From the NCBI GenBank assembly GCA_029721515.1, contig CM056569.1:18632007-18696006 (forward strand): a DNA stretch of 64,000 nt. The letters run 5' to 3'. The stretch's first letter is position 1; each line of letters opens with the position of its first letter. The notes beneath the pieces were generated by a model, which saw nothing but the letters and a program-made list of their open reading frames with translations, had not been told where the DNA came from and ran no database searches. This document shows positions 54,801 through 55,920 of this stretch, piece by piece. Origin of the DNA: Synanceia verrucosa (lineage: Eukaryota > Chordata > Actinopteri > Perciformes > Synanceiidae). The position numbers and the translations under genes are program-made.

Positions 54801-54953
54801 TAAATTAAAATCCGGTTAATTTAGGGCTTAAATTGTTTTAAATGTGCTGTAGGTTATACGATGATCCTTGTTGTTGCAGCTGCCCTGATGGCCTTGAAGT
54901 CCTCCGCTGAGTTCAAGAAGAAAGCTGTGTGGACCAGAGCGTATGGATGGTAG
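815..54953 (+). CDS. focad: Focadhesin, C-terminal 35 coding exons (gene overview)
   Basis: Thirty-five exons with GT-AG boundaries join in one open frame of 1469 complete residues plus a split first codon, ending in TAG at 54951-54953. Recognition rests on family hallmarks: an SYSGENTASAIARS block (exon 18), VKQEM.RMPRGVYFSAL (exon 11), GVLKRMEWLLELMG.IRNVAY (exon 32) and the C-terminus FKKKAVWTRAYGW (exon 35). The family is a very large, mostly helical HEAT/ARM-like protein with DUF3730 and a C-terminal focadhesin domain. In mammals it was described as a vinculin-associated focal-adhesion protein and tumour suppressor, and later linked to stability of the SKI RNA-surveillance complex. Mammalian focadhesin has about 1800 residues, so about 330 N-terminal residues lie upstream of base 1. 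Introns range from 78 bases to over 7 kb and carry most of the transposons. The promoter is not in the window. Identity is very secure; exon edges are by eye. Confidence 0.95.
1295..1741. repeat. Fragment of a dispersed element (family also at 24.4-25.8 kb)
   Basis: The segment from CATTTCAAAATAGAGTTCC to CCCTCAACACTGG matches 25320-25775 over several hundred bases. It carries one copy of the roughly 51-base unit that is amplified there. The TGTAATCTGATTACA-rich edge is typical of fish hAT-like non-autonomous elements; the class is inferred. Confidence 0.55.
1772..2328. mobile_element. PIF/Harbinger-like MITE, 557 bp
   Basis: Terminal inverted repeats TGGCGCTTTTCCA...TGGAAAAGCGCCA are flanked by TTA on both sides (1769-1771, 2329-2331), the 3-bp target duplication of PIF/Harbinger elements. 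No transposase is inside. Confidence 0.8.
2412..2700 (+). repeat. Dispersed repeat, copy 1 (inverted copy at 5153-5350)
   Basis: Shares long blocks (ACCAGCAGGGGGCAATACC, the GGAAAATGACCATTTTCTCT region, GGTAATACAGCAGGAGAG in reverse) with 5153-5350 in opposite orientation. The class is not recognised. Confidence 0.6.
3440..3810 (-). repeat. LINE 3' end, RTE/Expander-like, with GGAT repeat tail
   Basis: Read on the minus strand, it runs from a GTGGTGTAGTAGTTAGCACTG-type segment through CATGTTTTTGGA-region sequence and ends in (GGAT)n at about 3443-3458. This is the common teleost RTE-type 3' terminus. Only non-coding 3' sequence is present. Confidence 0.6.
4060..5000. repeat. Unclassified dispersed repeat, about 0.9 kb
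   Basis: Resembles other copies at 13800-14140, 18750-19560 and 51225-52035 in layout: a GATGCACAACTC-type start, TCTTTATT near the start, GGGGAACAGGTGGAGACAATC and ACAGGAAG-rich segments. It has no coding potential that I trust. Confidence 0.45.
5153..5350 (-). repeat. Dispersed repeat, inverted copy of 2412-2700
   Basis: Reverse-complement match to the 2.4-2.7 kb repeat, ending about 65 bases before focad exon 2. The pair forms an imperfect inverted repeat about 2.5 kb apart. Confidence 0.55.
5417..5674 (+). CDS. focad: focad exon 2
   Basis: Acceptor TTCATCTCAG, donor GTAGAG. 258 nt, phase 0 on both sides, residues 65-150, including SWYNKLSVALSILRKV and EDVCQLALEASQAIA. A TIR-bounded element starts only 24 bases after this exon, so little native intron sequence remains downstream. 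Confidence 0.92.
5699..6438 (+). mobile_element. TIR element with a MYB/SANT-like ORF, 740 bp
   Basis: Ends are GAC.C.GTTTACATGCAGTC and its inverse GACTGCATGTAAACATAGTC, flanked by AAT on both sides (5696-5698, 6439-6441). A short MYB-like gene is the expected second gene of PIF/Harbinger-type elements, but no transposase is present. It lies 24 bases after focad exon 2. Confidence 0.75.
5956..6261 (+). CDS. MYB/SANT-like DNA-binding protein of a Harbinger-type element
   Basis: An ORF of 101 residues starts MEKRKTAPHIWSEEETDQLI and continues through KYQDSEIYKKVIKKL to TPDQIKHCWKTLKKAYHR. The WS.EET..LI and IK..W..LKK.Y pattern is the trihelix/MYB-SANT helix-turn-helix used by the DNA-binding accessory protein of PIF/Harbinger transposons. 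A longer start at 5893 is possible, but the MEKRK start fits better. The C-terminal part (AAAAVFRYRKKKQK) looks like read-through into element sequence. It is probably a fossil; expression is unknown. Confidence 0.6.
   Translation: MEKRKTAPHIWSEEETDQLISVVKEMNFMSFVDGRKYQDSEIYKKVIKKLREAGFARTPDQIKHCWKTLKKAYHRAATSPGLFIIHCAAAAVFRYRKKKQK
6891..7275 (+). repeat. TTAACTCTTTGAGTGCC-type MITE, left part (chimeric)
   Basis: Begins TAACTCTTTGAGTGCCAG and shares CCACAGAATATTTTGTACTATGAC-region and TTTTTGTCCAGAATCC-region sequence with copies at 13.1, 26.8 and 33.2 kb. Past ACTCACAGGCTGCGG it passes into the other family (7276-7650) instead of its own right end. Confidence 0.6.
7276..7650 (+). repeat. Fragment of the TTAA element family seen at 10749-12018
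   Basis: CCTCCCATCAGTG then CTGTCCAAAG, the TTTCAGTCCCTTCAGATGTC-region and GTGAGTC.TCAGAAGTAACACTGGAA match about 10835-10860 and 11600-11900. Confidence 0.6.
7771..8160 (-). mobile_element. LINE 3' fragments (L2/Rex1-like), minus strand
   Basis: TCCTAACTATAAGCACTAT at 7777 matches the 3' end of the LINE at 10.02 kb; the minus strand reads APLLWNQLPLSVQEADTIPL, a typical LINE C-terminus. From about 7920 a different, RT-proximal LINE segment (minus strand DLIIISPKSC) is joined to it. Both are dead fragments. Confidence 0.65.
8161..9011. other. focad intron, nothing recognised
   Basis: No exon, TIR or repeat match that I can support. The short ORFs lack family features. Confidence 0.4.
9012..9375 (-). 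repeat. LINE 3'-UTR-like segment with (TTTGA)-type tail
   Basis: Minus-strand TTTCCTTGTATGCACTG, then GACAATAAAGGC and a TTTGATTTGAATTGA repeat, the usual 3' end of L2-like LINEs. A Tc1 end abuts it. Confidence 0.45.
9382..10019 (-). pseudogene. Truncated Tc1/mariner element with transposase C-terminal part
   Basis: One TIR (ACTATATTGCCAAAAGTATT) lies at 9382-9405. The minus-strand ORF 9985-9464 (173 residues) reads GGGIMVWGCFSGAGLG, FQHDCAPVHKARSIKTWM and SPDLNPIEHLWDELE, holding the second Asp and the Glu of the DDE triad. The N-terminal half and the other TIR are missing: the element stops where a LINE 3' end begins at 10020. The TIR matches the MITE at 48811-49132. Confidence 0.85.
10020..12783 (-). 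pseudogene. LINE (L2/Rex1/CR1-type) RT remnant split by an insertion
   Basis: On the minus strand, 12522-12271 reads FLQNNNLFEDFQSGFRKYHS and LVLLDLSAAFDTIDHHI (RT motif A). 12218-12010 reads SYGVPQGSVLGPILFTLYML then CYADDTQLHL (motifs B and C, intact YADD). 10348-10022 reads LASLHWLPVKSRIEFKILLL (C-terminal end). The 5' end is truncated and stops interrupt it. A 1270-bp TTAA element (10749-12018) sits in the middle. Clade placement is by motif memory, not alignment. Confidence 0.85.
10749..12018. mobile_element. piggyBac-like non-autonomous element in a LINE (TTAA duplication), 1270 bp
   Basis: TTAA at 10745-10748 and 12019-12022 flanks ends AGGTATAGTCC and (inverse) AGCTGCAGTCC. The LINE reading frame is continuous when the element and one TTAA are removed. 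There is no transposase ORF. Part of it is repeated at 7276-7650. Confidence 0.75.
12835..12939 (+). CDS. focad: focad exon 3
   Basis: Acceptor TTCATCTGCAG, donor GTACTG. 105 nt, phase 0-0, residues 151-185, encoding VPALVPVLLFKLGKEKNPGL and ending LPNLGTHK. The intron before it is the longest in the window (7.2 kb) and is almost entirely repeats. Confidence 0.93.
13099..13538. mobile_element. TTAA-flanked MITE (TTAACTCTTTGAGTGCC family), copy 2
   Basis: TTAA at 13095-13098 and 13539-13542; ends CTCATTGAGTGCCA and (inverse) CTCTTTGAGTGCA. The interior matches the copies at 6.9, 26.8 and 33.2 kb. The TTAA target fits piggyBac-type mobilisation. Confidence 0.75.
13800..14140. repeat. Unclassified dispersed repeat fragment
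   Basis: Matches the ends of the repeats at 19.5 and 52.0 kb (TTTCAAAATAAAACAGGAA, TGACAATCAC). Class unknown. Confidence 0.45.
14515..14748. repeat. TTAACTCTTTGAGTGCC family, 5'-deleted copy
   Basis: Right end GGCACTCAGAGAGTTAA at 14736-14752; interior CCACTTCCTGTTTTGATCTC matches the sibling copies. The left end is missing. Confidence 0.6.
14876..14991 (-). repeat. TTAACTCTTTGAGTGCC family, short internally deleted copy
   Basis: TTAA at 14876-14879 and 14988-14991 bracket 108 bases in opposite orientation to the copy just upstream (TTCATGATGAAATAGAGAGT matches 33.5 kb). Confidence 0.5.
15270..15371 (+). CDS. focad: focad exon 4
   Basis: Acceptor CATATTCCAG, donor GTCTGT. 102 nt, phase 0-0, residues 186-219. 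It reads VLQTLYTLASSPKLRAVAMR and ends LWKKQ, continuing directly into DRVYPELQ in the next exon, as in the mammalian protein. Confidence 0.93.
15480..15607 (+). CDS. focad: focad exon 5
   Basis: Acceptor CTTCCTGTCAG, donor GTCAGA. 128 nt, residues 220-261 plus two bases of a split Arg codon. DRVYPELQRLLGQQ and RDICRER are conserved family segments. The intron before it is only 108 bases. Confidence 0.93.
15700..15955. repeat. Dispersed repeat, also at 27895-28055
   Basis: Shared CATTCACTTACATT.ATA.ACTAATGCA, then GGGAGCA.TTTGGG, then TCTTGCTCA with ACATGGAC. Probably a LINE/SINE 3' segment; class unproven. Confidence 0.4.
16066..16192 (+). CDS. focad: focad exon 6
   Basis: Acceptor GGTTTGTTAG, donor GTTACA (weaker consensus). 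127 nt, residues 262-304. It carries PYQHGGDMLAAITLTLSQCT then KPDMATPAALALQGLQELC, among the best-conserved stretches of focadhesin. It leaves in phase 0. Confidence 0.93.
16529..16663 (+). CDS. focad: focad exon 7
   Basis: A T-rich polypyrimidine tract precedes the TTTTGCAG acceptor; donor GTATCT. 135 nt, phase 0-0, residues 305-349, including LSCDSRPLMVKVIAELLALV and ending EEYE. Confidence 0.93.
16664..17998. other. focad intron with LINE tails
   Basis: At 17199-17260 TAGAATAGAATGGATCTTTATTGT resembles a minus-oriented LINE 3' tail, and at 17585-17660 a plus-oriented tail ends in (CTCAAA)n. The rest is AT-rich and unassigned. Confidence 0.4.
18000..18650. repeat. GACCTTGACC-type dispersed repeat
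   Basis: Contains repeated TGACCTTGACC/TGACCTTTGG words and ends GGTGAAAACATAACCTCCTTGGCAGAGG. The same terminus appears in reverse at 35805-35828 and 37125-37265, where a Tc1 has split it. Confidence 0.55.
18750..19560. repeat. Unclassified dispersed repeat, about 0.8 kb, copy A
   Basis: Co-linear with 51225-52035: AAACGCACAACTCAAAAACA, GAGGATTTATTAACAGAA, GGTACAGGGAGG..., repeated GCTCACAAAAGGTGAGGA units, ending in TTCAAAATAAAACAGGAAA. No credible ORF. Intron 7 of the window. Confidence 0.6.
19845..19895 (+). CDS. focad: focad exon 8 (small)
   Basis: Acceptor GTTTTTCAG, donor GTGTGT. Only 51 nt, phase 0-0, residues 350-366 (KLKEEVVSFLWNYAVSK). Its length is a multiple of three, so skipping would keep frame. 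A Tc1 cluster begins about 140 bases downstream. Confidence 0.9.
20033..21098 (-). pseudogene. Tc1-like element family B, copy 1 (dead)
   Basis: Left TIR CAGGGGTTGGACAATGAAAC at 20033, degraded right TIR near 21080-21098. The minus strand holds transposase pieces: MGDISEFKRGQIVGARLAGA (helix-turn-helix, from 20911), NSPVCTKTVRLALHRVNIHG, and EDHVHPIVQTYPEGGAVYQD through NTIEPLWAVLEERV (20453-20130). About 180 bases shorter than copy 2; frames are broken. Confidence 0.85.
21115..22721 (-). mobile_element. Tc1-like element family A, copy 1, nearly intact, 1607 bp
   Basis: TIRs CAGTCATGGAAAAAATTATT face each other at 21115 and 22721, in a (TA)n tract with TA on both sides. The minus-strand transposase starts at 22440 (MPKTKELCEATKAAILALLE). 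It carries a paired-like DNA-binding region, FSDESNFEL with the first catalytic Asp, FQQDNAPCHTARSVKAWM and SPDLNPIENLWKIIK, and ends at 21413. Only one break is seen: a one-base loss in a G run near 21876, between the KHG and SVMIWGCF segments, relative to copy 2. Otherwise about 340 residues, normal for Tc1. Confidence 0.93.
22722..22752. repeat. (TA)n microsatellite
   Basis: Pure AT dinucleotide run between two Tc1 elements. TA is the Tc1 target, so the run is a natural landing pad. Confidence 0.9.
22753..23953 (-). pseudogene. Third Tc1-like element (family C), dead
   Basis: Minus strand 23763-23476 reads MRNTVRKWKATGTVLDKARS and GRPRQILERQRRRMVKMV (DNA-binding half). 23378-23115 reads VTFGGGPIMLWGCVVSVSTG and FTQYQQILENNVQE (catalytic half). 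Frames are broken and TIRs are unclear, so the limits are approximate. Confidence 0.8.
23956..24002. repeat. (TG)n microsatellite upstream of focad exon 9
   Basis: About 23 TG units ending 36 bases before the exon 9 start. In RNA this is a UG repeat of the kind bound by TDP-43 and CELF proteins. Confidence 0.9.
24039..24122 (+). CDS. focad: focad exon 9
   Basis: Acceptor TCTGTCACAG, donor GTAAGA. 84 nt, phase 0-0, residues 367-394 (DPEVASCGYKALADF..., ending LLPEA). A (TG)n run ends 36 bases upstream of the exon. The exon is frame-neutral and leads into the variable acidic segment in exon 10. Confidence 0.9.
24396..25775. repeat. hAT-like non-autonomous element (family of 1295-1741)
   Basis: Starts with a GTAATGGATTACACATTACTTTTT edge and ends CTTTGTAATGCGTTACCCTCAACACTG. 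The right 350 bases match 1390-1741. Class inferred from the edge sequences. Confidence 0.5.
25121..25436. repeat. Minisatellite of six ~51-bp units
   Basis: Six head-to-tail units start CAGAT.A.TTCAAA and contain TAATAAAAGGAGGACAGACA. Units differ at a few sites and one is 47 bases. The sister element at 1.3 kb has one unit, so the array grew inside the transposon. Confidence 0.9.
25853..25991 (+). CDS. focad: focad exon 10, acidic linker
   Basis: Acceptor TACTCTGTAG, donor GTGCAG. 139 nt, residues 395-440 plus one base. The first half is a low-complexity charged linker (GEEDEEEEKD) and the second half is LSIPGSSYMKLIAVTPVSVL. An acidic loop followed by PGS.Y.KL is also present in the mammalian protein. 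Confidence 0.9.
26113..26301 (+). CDS. focad: focad exon 11
   Basis: Acceptor CTTTTTCTTCTCAG, donor GTGAGC. 189 nt, residues 441-503 plus one base. Contains LASLVKQEMSRMPRGVYFSA, SDQGKTVAGIP and NKQPGLKPGLA, near-diagnostic for focadhesin. The intron before it is 121 bases. Confidence 0.95.
26302..26790. other. focad intron, unassigned
   Basis: AT-rich sequence with a GTATGTGTATATGTACATAC-region near 26570 and no recognisable element. Confidence 0.4.
26796..27121. mobile_element. TTAA-flanked MITE (TTAACTCTTTGAGTGCC family), 326 bp
   Basis: TTAA at 26792-26795 and 27122-27125; ends CTGTTTGAGTGCCAGTC and (inverse) CTCTTTGAGTGCCACTG. Confidence 0.75.
27399..27457. repeat. (TG)n microsatellite forming the 3' splice-site tract of focad exon 12
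   Basis: An interrupted then pure TG run leads directly into TTGCAG of the exon 12 acceptor. There is no pyrimidine tract between it and the AG. Confidence 0.92.
27463..27584 (+). CDS. focad: focad exon 12
   Basis: The acceptor is the TTGCAG at the end of a long (TG)n tract that takes the place of a normal polypyrimidine tract; donor GTATGT. 122 nt, residues 504-544, including GLLLCYELPVQMDREGRPID. Length is not a multiple of three, so skipping would shift frame. Confidence 0.92.
27667..27759 (+). CDS. focad: focad exon 13
   Basis: Acceptor GATTTGCAG, donor GTTTGT. 93 nt, phase 0-0, residues 545-575 (QPSEWHRAILLPQAW ... AFHAVLQ). The preceding intron is only 82 bases. Confidence 0.94.
27895..28055. 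repeat. Dispersed repeat (copy of 15700-15955)
   Basis: Same CATTCACTTACATTCATACA then GGTGTCTTGCTCAGGGACAC order as at 15.7 kb. Confidence 0.4.
28071..28098. repeat. (TC)n microsatellite
   Basis: Pure TC dinucleotide run in the intron before exon 14. Confidence 0.9.
28463..28530. repeat. (ATT)n microsatellite
   Basis: Runs of TTA/ATT triplets with TTGACTA interruptions. Nothing else is recognised between 28100 and 28840. Confidence 0.8.
28845..28933 (+). CDS. focad: focad exon 14
   Basis: Acceptor GTCTGTCTGTAG, donor GTGAGC. 89 nt, residues 576-604 plus two bases of a split Trp codon. Encodes GRRADLGLQQKQNKEDPEEL and ends AWL; the Trp is completed in the next exon. Confidence 0.92.
29018..29125. 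repeat. (CTTC)n-type pyrimidine repeat
   Basis: CCTTCCTA and CTTCC words with one short purine-strand interruption (AAGAAAGGAAGGA) that can pair with the flanks. Confidence 0.85.
29166..29432 (+). repeat. Dispersed repeat family G, copy
   Basis: Shares GTTCTTCCTCGTTGCCCACA and GACCACAGAATACCATTTATC with 57.1-57.3 kb in reverse orientation, and GTTCCTCTTCCTTCA with 49.19 kb. Class unknown. Confidence 0.6.
29440..30018 (+). pseudogene. L2-like LINE 3' fragment
   Basis: Plus-strand pieces RSFNVCSKVLEIFFHSVV and CWGSSIRASDTNRLDKTIKK are the C-terminal RT-end motifs of fish L2, and the segment ends in a (TATTC)n tail at about 29992-30018. Frameshifts separate the pieces. It carries a (TTAGGG)3-like run at 29649-29669. 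Confidence 0.8.
30171..30212 (+). CDS. focad: focad exon 15 (micro-exon-like, 42 nt)
   Basis: Acceptor CATCCTTCTCAG, donor GTGAGT. It completes the split Trp, then reads ARDQLADVIKAAT and leaves two bases of a Lys codon. Both flanking joins keep the frame. It is separated from exon 16 by a 103-base intron. Confidence 0.88.
30316..30424 (+). CDS. focad: focad exon 16
   Basis: Acceptor TGCTCTTCAG, donor GTAACA. 109 nt, residues 619-655, containing SPVVQGNSILALSGLAAVLA, close to the family's SPVVKGNALLALS. A Tc1 element begins 19 bases after the last exon base. Confidence 0.93.
30444..31912 (+). pseudogene. Sleeping-Beauty-like Tc1 element (family F), copy 1, dead
   Basis: Left end CAGTTGTGGTCAAAAGTTGA follows TA at 30442-30443, then a long subterminal repeat (ACTTGTAAAGAACATAATGT) that recurs inverted near 31880. 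The transposase starts at 30781 (MGKSKELSTDLKK) but meets a TGA at once. Later pieces are GAISKQLQVPR, RLKFAADHMDKD-type sequence, WSDQTKI and VFQQDNDPK. Several stops and frameshifts. Long inverted repeats and this protein type match the salmonid/Sleeping Beauty branch. Confidence 0.9.
31913..32464. other. focad intron, unassigned
   Basis: AT-rich sequence with no recognisable element. Confidence 0.4.
32465..32581 (+). CDS. focad: focad exon 17
   Basis: Acceptor CGTCTCTGCAG, donor GTAAGT. 117 nt, phase 0-0, residues 656-694. Encodes ASWLSMVLSTLLSI, a serine run, and RGQVFPWFLH. Confidence 0.92.
33201..33625 (-). mobile_element. TTAA-flanked MITE (TTAACTCTTTGAGTGCC family), reverse copy, 425 bp
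   Basis: TTAA at 33197-33200 and 33626-33629; ends CTCTTTGAGTGCCA and TGGCACTCAAAGAG. The interior is the reverse complement of the 26.8-kb copy. Confidence 0.8.
34197..34545. repeat. (CTTC)n-type pyrimidine microsatellite, about 350 bp
   Basis: Long pyrimidine-only CTTC/CTAC/CCTT stretch. It yields an open frame of Pro/Ser/Leu/Phe by composition only. Purine-pyrimidine asymmetry of this length can form triplex DNA. Confidence 0.9.
34675..34715. repeat. (TG)n microsatellite
   Basis: About 20 TG units in the intron before exon 18, 0.8 kb from the splice site. The remaining sequence to 35526 shows nothing assignable. Confidence 0.9.
35527..35765 (+). CDS. focad: focad exon 18
   Basis: Acceptor CTCCCTCACAG, donor GTACAG. 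239 nt, residues 695-773 plus two bases. SYSGENTASAIARS is essentially invariant in the family, followed by ALSLLVPVLVVW and VQFHSGLALGMVLSSL. Confidence 0.95.
35829..37124 (+). pseudogene. Sleeping-Beauty-like Tc1 element (family F), copy 2, internally deleted
   Basis: TA at 35827-35828 and 37125-37126 flanks ends CAGTCATGGTC and (inverse) CAGTCGTGGTC. About 260 bases near the 5' end, including the transposase start, are missing relative to copy 1. Remaining pieces are KVLWSDQTKIQLFGHN, WVFQQDNEPKHTSKVVMEWL and LNPFENMWTMLKK, with Phe replacing Ile in NPIEN. It contains a perfect 31-bp palindrome at 36046-36110. Confidence 0.92.
37127..37270. repeat. Host repeat split by the Tc1 copy (other part 35805-35828)
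   Basis: TACCTCCGCTAAGGAGGTTA upstream of the Tc1 continues as TGTTTTCACCGGGGTTTGTT downstream, and the segment ends in the inverse CCGGTGAAAACATAACCTCC. It is a self-complementary repeat, also at 18.6 kb. Confidence 0.75.
37373..37462 (+). CDS. focad: focad exon 19
   Basis: Acceptor TGTCATCCAG, donor GTCAGT. 90 nt, residues 774-803 plus two bases of an Asn codon. Encodes SDVSAQKDADLLLSSLDALE and CSFNPNLEY. Confidence 0.92.
37708..37855 (+). CDS. focad: focad exon 20
   Basis: Acceptor TGTCCCTCAG, donor GTACAT. 148 nt, residues 804-853, starting NTGCVLGLGLVLAAL and ending GRMLQE. A Harbinger-like element starts 37 bases after the last exon base and fills most of the following 4.7-kb intron. 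Confidence 0.93.
38222..39464 (+). pseudogene. Tc1-like element family B, copy 2 (dead)
   Basis: TIRs CAGGGGTTGGACAATGAAAC and, inverted, GGGTTGGACAATGAAACTG. Plus-strand pieces are MGDISEFKRGQIVGARLAGA (from 38408), SDESTFTLFATPGRVTVWRS, and QDNNAPIHTARLVTEWFDEH. The D and D of the triad are visible, but frames are interrupted. Longer than copy 1 at 20.0 kb and in opposite orientation. Confidence 0.88.
39465..39608. repeat. Solo end of another Tc1 family
   Basis: Ends CACTGTCCAAATATTTTTGG then GCCTAACTG followed by TA, the terminal sequence common to a further fish Tc1 family. The rest of that element is absent. Confidence 0.5.
39655..41248 (+). pseudogene. Tc1-like element family A, copy 2, 1594 bp
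   Basis: Same TIRs as copy 1 (CAGTCATGGAAAAAATTATT), TA-flanked inside (TA)n. The transposase starts at 39936 (MPKTKELCEATKAAILALLE) and ends at 40950. It has two net 7-base losses: one near 40105 after KLL, and one near 40389 that removes part of the FSDES codons and with them the first catalytic Asp. The last 183 residues are open, including GGGSVMIWGCFSLSGTGQMQ, QQDNAPCHTARS and NPIENLW. Confidence 0.93.
41251..41342. repeat. Perfect CA/TA/TG palindrome
   Basis: (CA)n, ATATATTGTATAGATATA, then its exact inverse and (TG)n, directly after the Tc1 copy. It can fold into a long hairpin. Confidence 0.85.
42567..42686 (+). CDS. focad: focad exon 21
   Basis: Acceptor TTCTTGCGCAG, donor GTCAGC. 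120 nt, phase 0-0, residues 854-893 (VLAYSVACVGVAAFSGGLID, AEEVMNTLRTL, ending ESQQ). Confidence 0.93.
42899..43003. repeat. (TA)n microsatellite
   Basis: About 100 bases of AT dinucleotides with ATACATAC interruptions at the left end. Confidence 0.9.
43564..44214. mobile_element. TTAA-flanked piggyBac-like MITE, 651 bp
   Basis: TTAA at 43560-43563 and 44215-44218; ends AGGAACCATATGTA and (inverse) AGGTACAATATGTA. No ORF of interest. Located between exons 21 and 22. Confidence 0.75.
44407..44529 (+). CDS. focad: focad exon 22
   Basis: Acceptor TTATGTTCAG, donor GTGCGA. 123 nt, phase 0-0, residues 894-934. GFALALGLVVHGLSLSGHGK is close to the mammalian sequence. Confidence 0.93.
44707..44784 (+). 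CDS. focad: focad exon 23
   Basis: Acceptor TGTGTTTCAG, donor GTAAGA. 78 nt, phase 0-0, residues 935-960 (MQRLAAVNGLVALVGSE). Confidence 0.92.
45082..45153 (+). CDS. focad: focad exon 24
   Basis: Acceptor TTATGGTGCAG, donor GTACGT. 72 nt, phase 0-0, residues 961-984, ending SRLNEVIRAITQ, a conserved family segment. Confidence 0.92.
45839..45941 (+). CDS. focad: focad exon 25
   Basis: Acceptor TCGTTTGCAG, donor GTAGGT. 103 nt, residues 985-1018 plus one base. Encodes SGAIGLQSNSACLVGHLHLA; the family reads SGVIGLQSNA.WLLGHLHL. Confidence 0.93.
46054..46134 (+). CDS. focad: focad exon 26
   Basis: Acceptor CATCTCTACAG, donor GTTTGG (weak consensus). 81 nt, residues 1019-1045 plus one base: DFSYLSEKSAIRAIIDFITE then AGKK. 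Confidence 0.9.
46239..46367 (+). CDS. focad: focad exon 27
   Basis: Acceptor ACACTCCAG, donor GTAAGA. 129 nt, residues 1046-1088 plus one base. Ends FQFPPINWSSVLSPLMRLSF, a strong family motif. Confidence 0.93.
46540..46611. repeat. (TA)n microsatellite
   Basis: AT dinucleotides in the intron between exons 27 and 28. 46400-46435 just before it is a T-rich run. Confidence 0.9.
47241..47356 (+). CDS. focad: focad exon 28
   Basis: Acceptor TCTTTGACAG, donor GTAAGC. 116 nt, residues 1089-1127 (GEDVQHQCVLLAACQVQSSQ, LFLGSWLSPPLVHSLS). Confidence 0.92.
47357..48106. other. focad intron, unassigned
   Basis: No repeat match or conserved element recognised. Confidence 0.4.
48107..48367 (+). CDS. 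focad: focad exon 29 (longest exon in the window)
   Basis: Acceptor TATCTTATCCAG, donor GTACTG. 261 nt, phase 0-0, residues 1128-1214. Encodes SLAVWMKHVAEDKLQ, LCRSLLQGLAQAMALPNPP and EKIFTLLPCHIQ. GC content is clearly higher than in the flanking introns. Confidence 0.93.
48655..48806. repeat. (TA)n/(TG)n microsatellite
   Basis: About 150 bases of TA dinucleotides with a short TG block; a Tc1-derived MITE is inserted at its right edge. Confidence 0.9.
48811..49132. mobile_element. Tc1-derived MITE, about 320 bp
   Basis: Left end AAAGTATTCGCTCACCCATC (outermost bases lost) and right end, inverted, CACTATATTGCCAAAAGTAT, followed by TA. The terminal sequence is that of the truncated Tc1 at 9.4 kb, so this is its likely non-autonomous partner. 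No coding content. Confidence 0.75.
49135..49345 (+). repeat. Dispersed repeat family G, copy
   Basis: AAGTAAGAGACATGAACTTC, CCTTCAGCTTCACTCCTGCC and TGATTGGCCAGTTATATTGA correspond to 57.2-57.3 kb in reverse. Confidence 0.55.
49633..49722 (+). CDS. focad: focad exon 30
   Basis: Acceptor TTTATTTTAG, donor GTACAG. 90 nt, phase 0-0, residues 1215-1244 (DLYVGISKCLSEMSDAEIDR then IAQVTE). Confidence 0.92.
50147..50324 (+). CDS. focad: focad exon 31
   Basis: Acceptor TGTGCTGTTTAG, donor GTTAGG. 178 nt, residues 1245-1303 plus one base. Encodes CFILAYLTSQGRIPLLGLND and ends LATNPNT; the Gly is completed in the next exon. Confidence 0.93.
50325..51220. other. focad intron, mostly unassigned
   Basis: 50480-51200 shows loose similarity to 54190-54650 (TCCCACACACTGCT, GTAGCAGAC, GGGTTTAACTACATTCA), so both are copies of one dispersed repeat of unknown class. 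Confidence 0.45.
51225..52035. repeat. Unclassified dispersed repeat, about 0.8 kb, copy B
   Basis: Co-linear with 18750-19560 throughout, including the repeated CTCACAAAAGGTGAGGA units and the ACTTGACACATGGACA segment. Located between exons 31 and 32. Confidence 0.6.
52151..52248 (+). CDS. focad: focad exon 32
   Basis: Acceptor TCTTGTTTCCAG, donor GTACGT. 98 nt, residues 1304-1336. GVLKRMEWLLELMGHIRNVA is nearly identical to the mammalian protein. Confidence 0.95.
52249..53753. other. focad intron, unassigned
   Basis: AT-rich sequence with no clear element, TIR or conserved block. Confidence 0.4.
53754..54005 (+). CDS. focad: focad exon 33
   Basis: Acceptor TTATTTTTCAG, donor GTCAGT. 252 nt, phase 0-0, residues 1337-1420. 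Contains DFLFQVFAAAVVSWGDHTMP and LPHSLALLLDKEPW. Confidence 0.94.
54084..54159 (+). CDS. focad: focad exon 34
   Basis: Acceptor GTGTGTCTTAG, donor GTAAGA. 76 nt, residues 1421-1445 plus one base (FIDWLLSITEGPKQSLSAST). The preceding intron is 78 bases. Confidence 0.93.
54880..54953 (+). CDS. focad: focad last coding exon (35) with stop
   Basis: Acceptor CTTGTTGTTGCAG. Encodes ALMALKSSAEFKKKAVWTRA then YGW and the TAG stop. The FKKKAVWTRAYGW end is the signature C-terminus of focadhesin, so the gene's 3' end is complete. Confidence 0.96.
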
Positions 54954-55107
54954 CCCAGAGGAGACGCAACAGGCTGTTACTATGGCAACGCATGCAGAGG
55001 CTCTTCACAAAAACATCTTTCCTGCATCTGACTGAACATGAACTGCGCAGGTCCAATGCACTGCTATTGTAGTACAAACTTCAATCACATCAAAACAATG
55101 TCTAACC

Positions 55108-55113
55108 ATTAAA
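55108..55113 (+). promoter_or_regulatory. Candidate focad poly(A) signal (ATTAAA)
   Basis: ATTAAA lies 155 bases after the focad stop and is followed about 25-50 bases later by a GT-rich stretch, the usual layout of a cleavage site. A canonical AATAAA also occurs at 55829-55834 and could give a longer 3' UTR. Neither can be confirmed without transcripts. Confidence 0.4.
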
Positions 55114-55920
55114 AGTTCATCAAACACAGGAGATATCTGCTGCTGTTGAGTTTGAGTTTGTGGCTCTTGAGATCAAGATCTTCTAGTCCCCTCCAAAACT
55201 ACTGGAACAACGAGGCCATTTCCTTTATTTTAGCTGTAGACTGAAAACATTTCGGTTTGACATCAACAGATGAGTATTAGACAAGAAATTAGTATTTCAC
55301 CTTTTATTTCCAGGTACAGAAACTGAGCAGATGGCACCTTCTGTTTGAAAACACACTAAAGTGCCTTTTCTGCAGAAATGCATGTTGAAGTGACCCCCTG
55401 GTTGGCAAAACACACTAAGATACCCTCTAAAACATGATAGTGCCCTCTTGGGTAGCAAAAATGTGCTGTAGGTGCCCCTTTTTTTCTTTTTGCCCCTACC
55501 CTTCAAAAAATCTCTGCATGCCACTGCTCATATCTGTGTTACACATTGGAGATTGTTAGCCTACCTTAGTATAAAGACTGGAAACATGCTCTATTGCTCG
55601 CTGATTAACATGTTGTTTCATTTTTAACAAAAAATACTGACAGAAATAGTAGTGAAAAAGTATGCAACCATACATGTTTGAACCATGCAAAGGATTTGCA
55701 ACTAAATATGAAGTATTATTGAAGTATATGAAGTATTATTCACTACTCTAGTCTACCTATTTGCTGATCACAGAATTGGTGCTATGTTATGAATCATGTT
55801 TTCCACAGATCTAGGTGTAAATACCTGCAAATAAAAGCTGAAATATTGATATCTTGTCGCTTATTCTTTGTCAAACCCCAAATGTTTTCACTCCACAGTT
55901 CCAGTAGTTTTTACGACGGA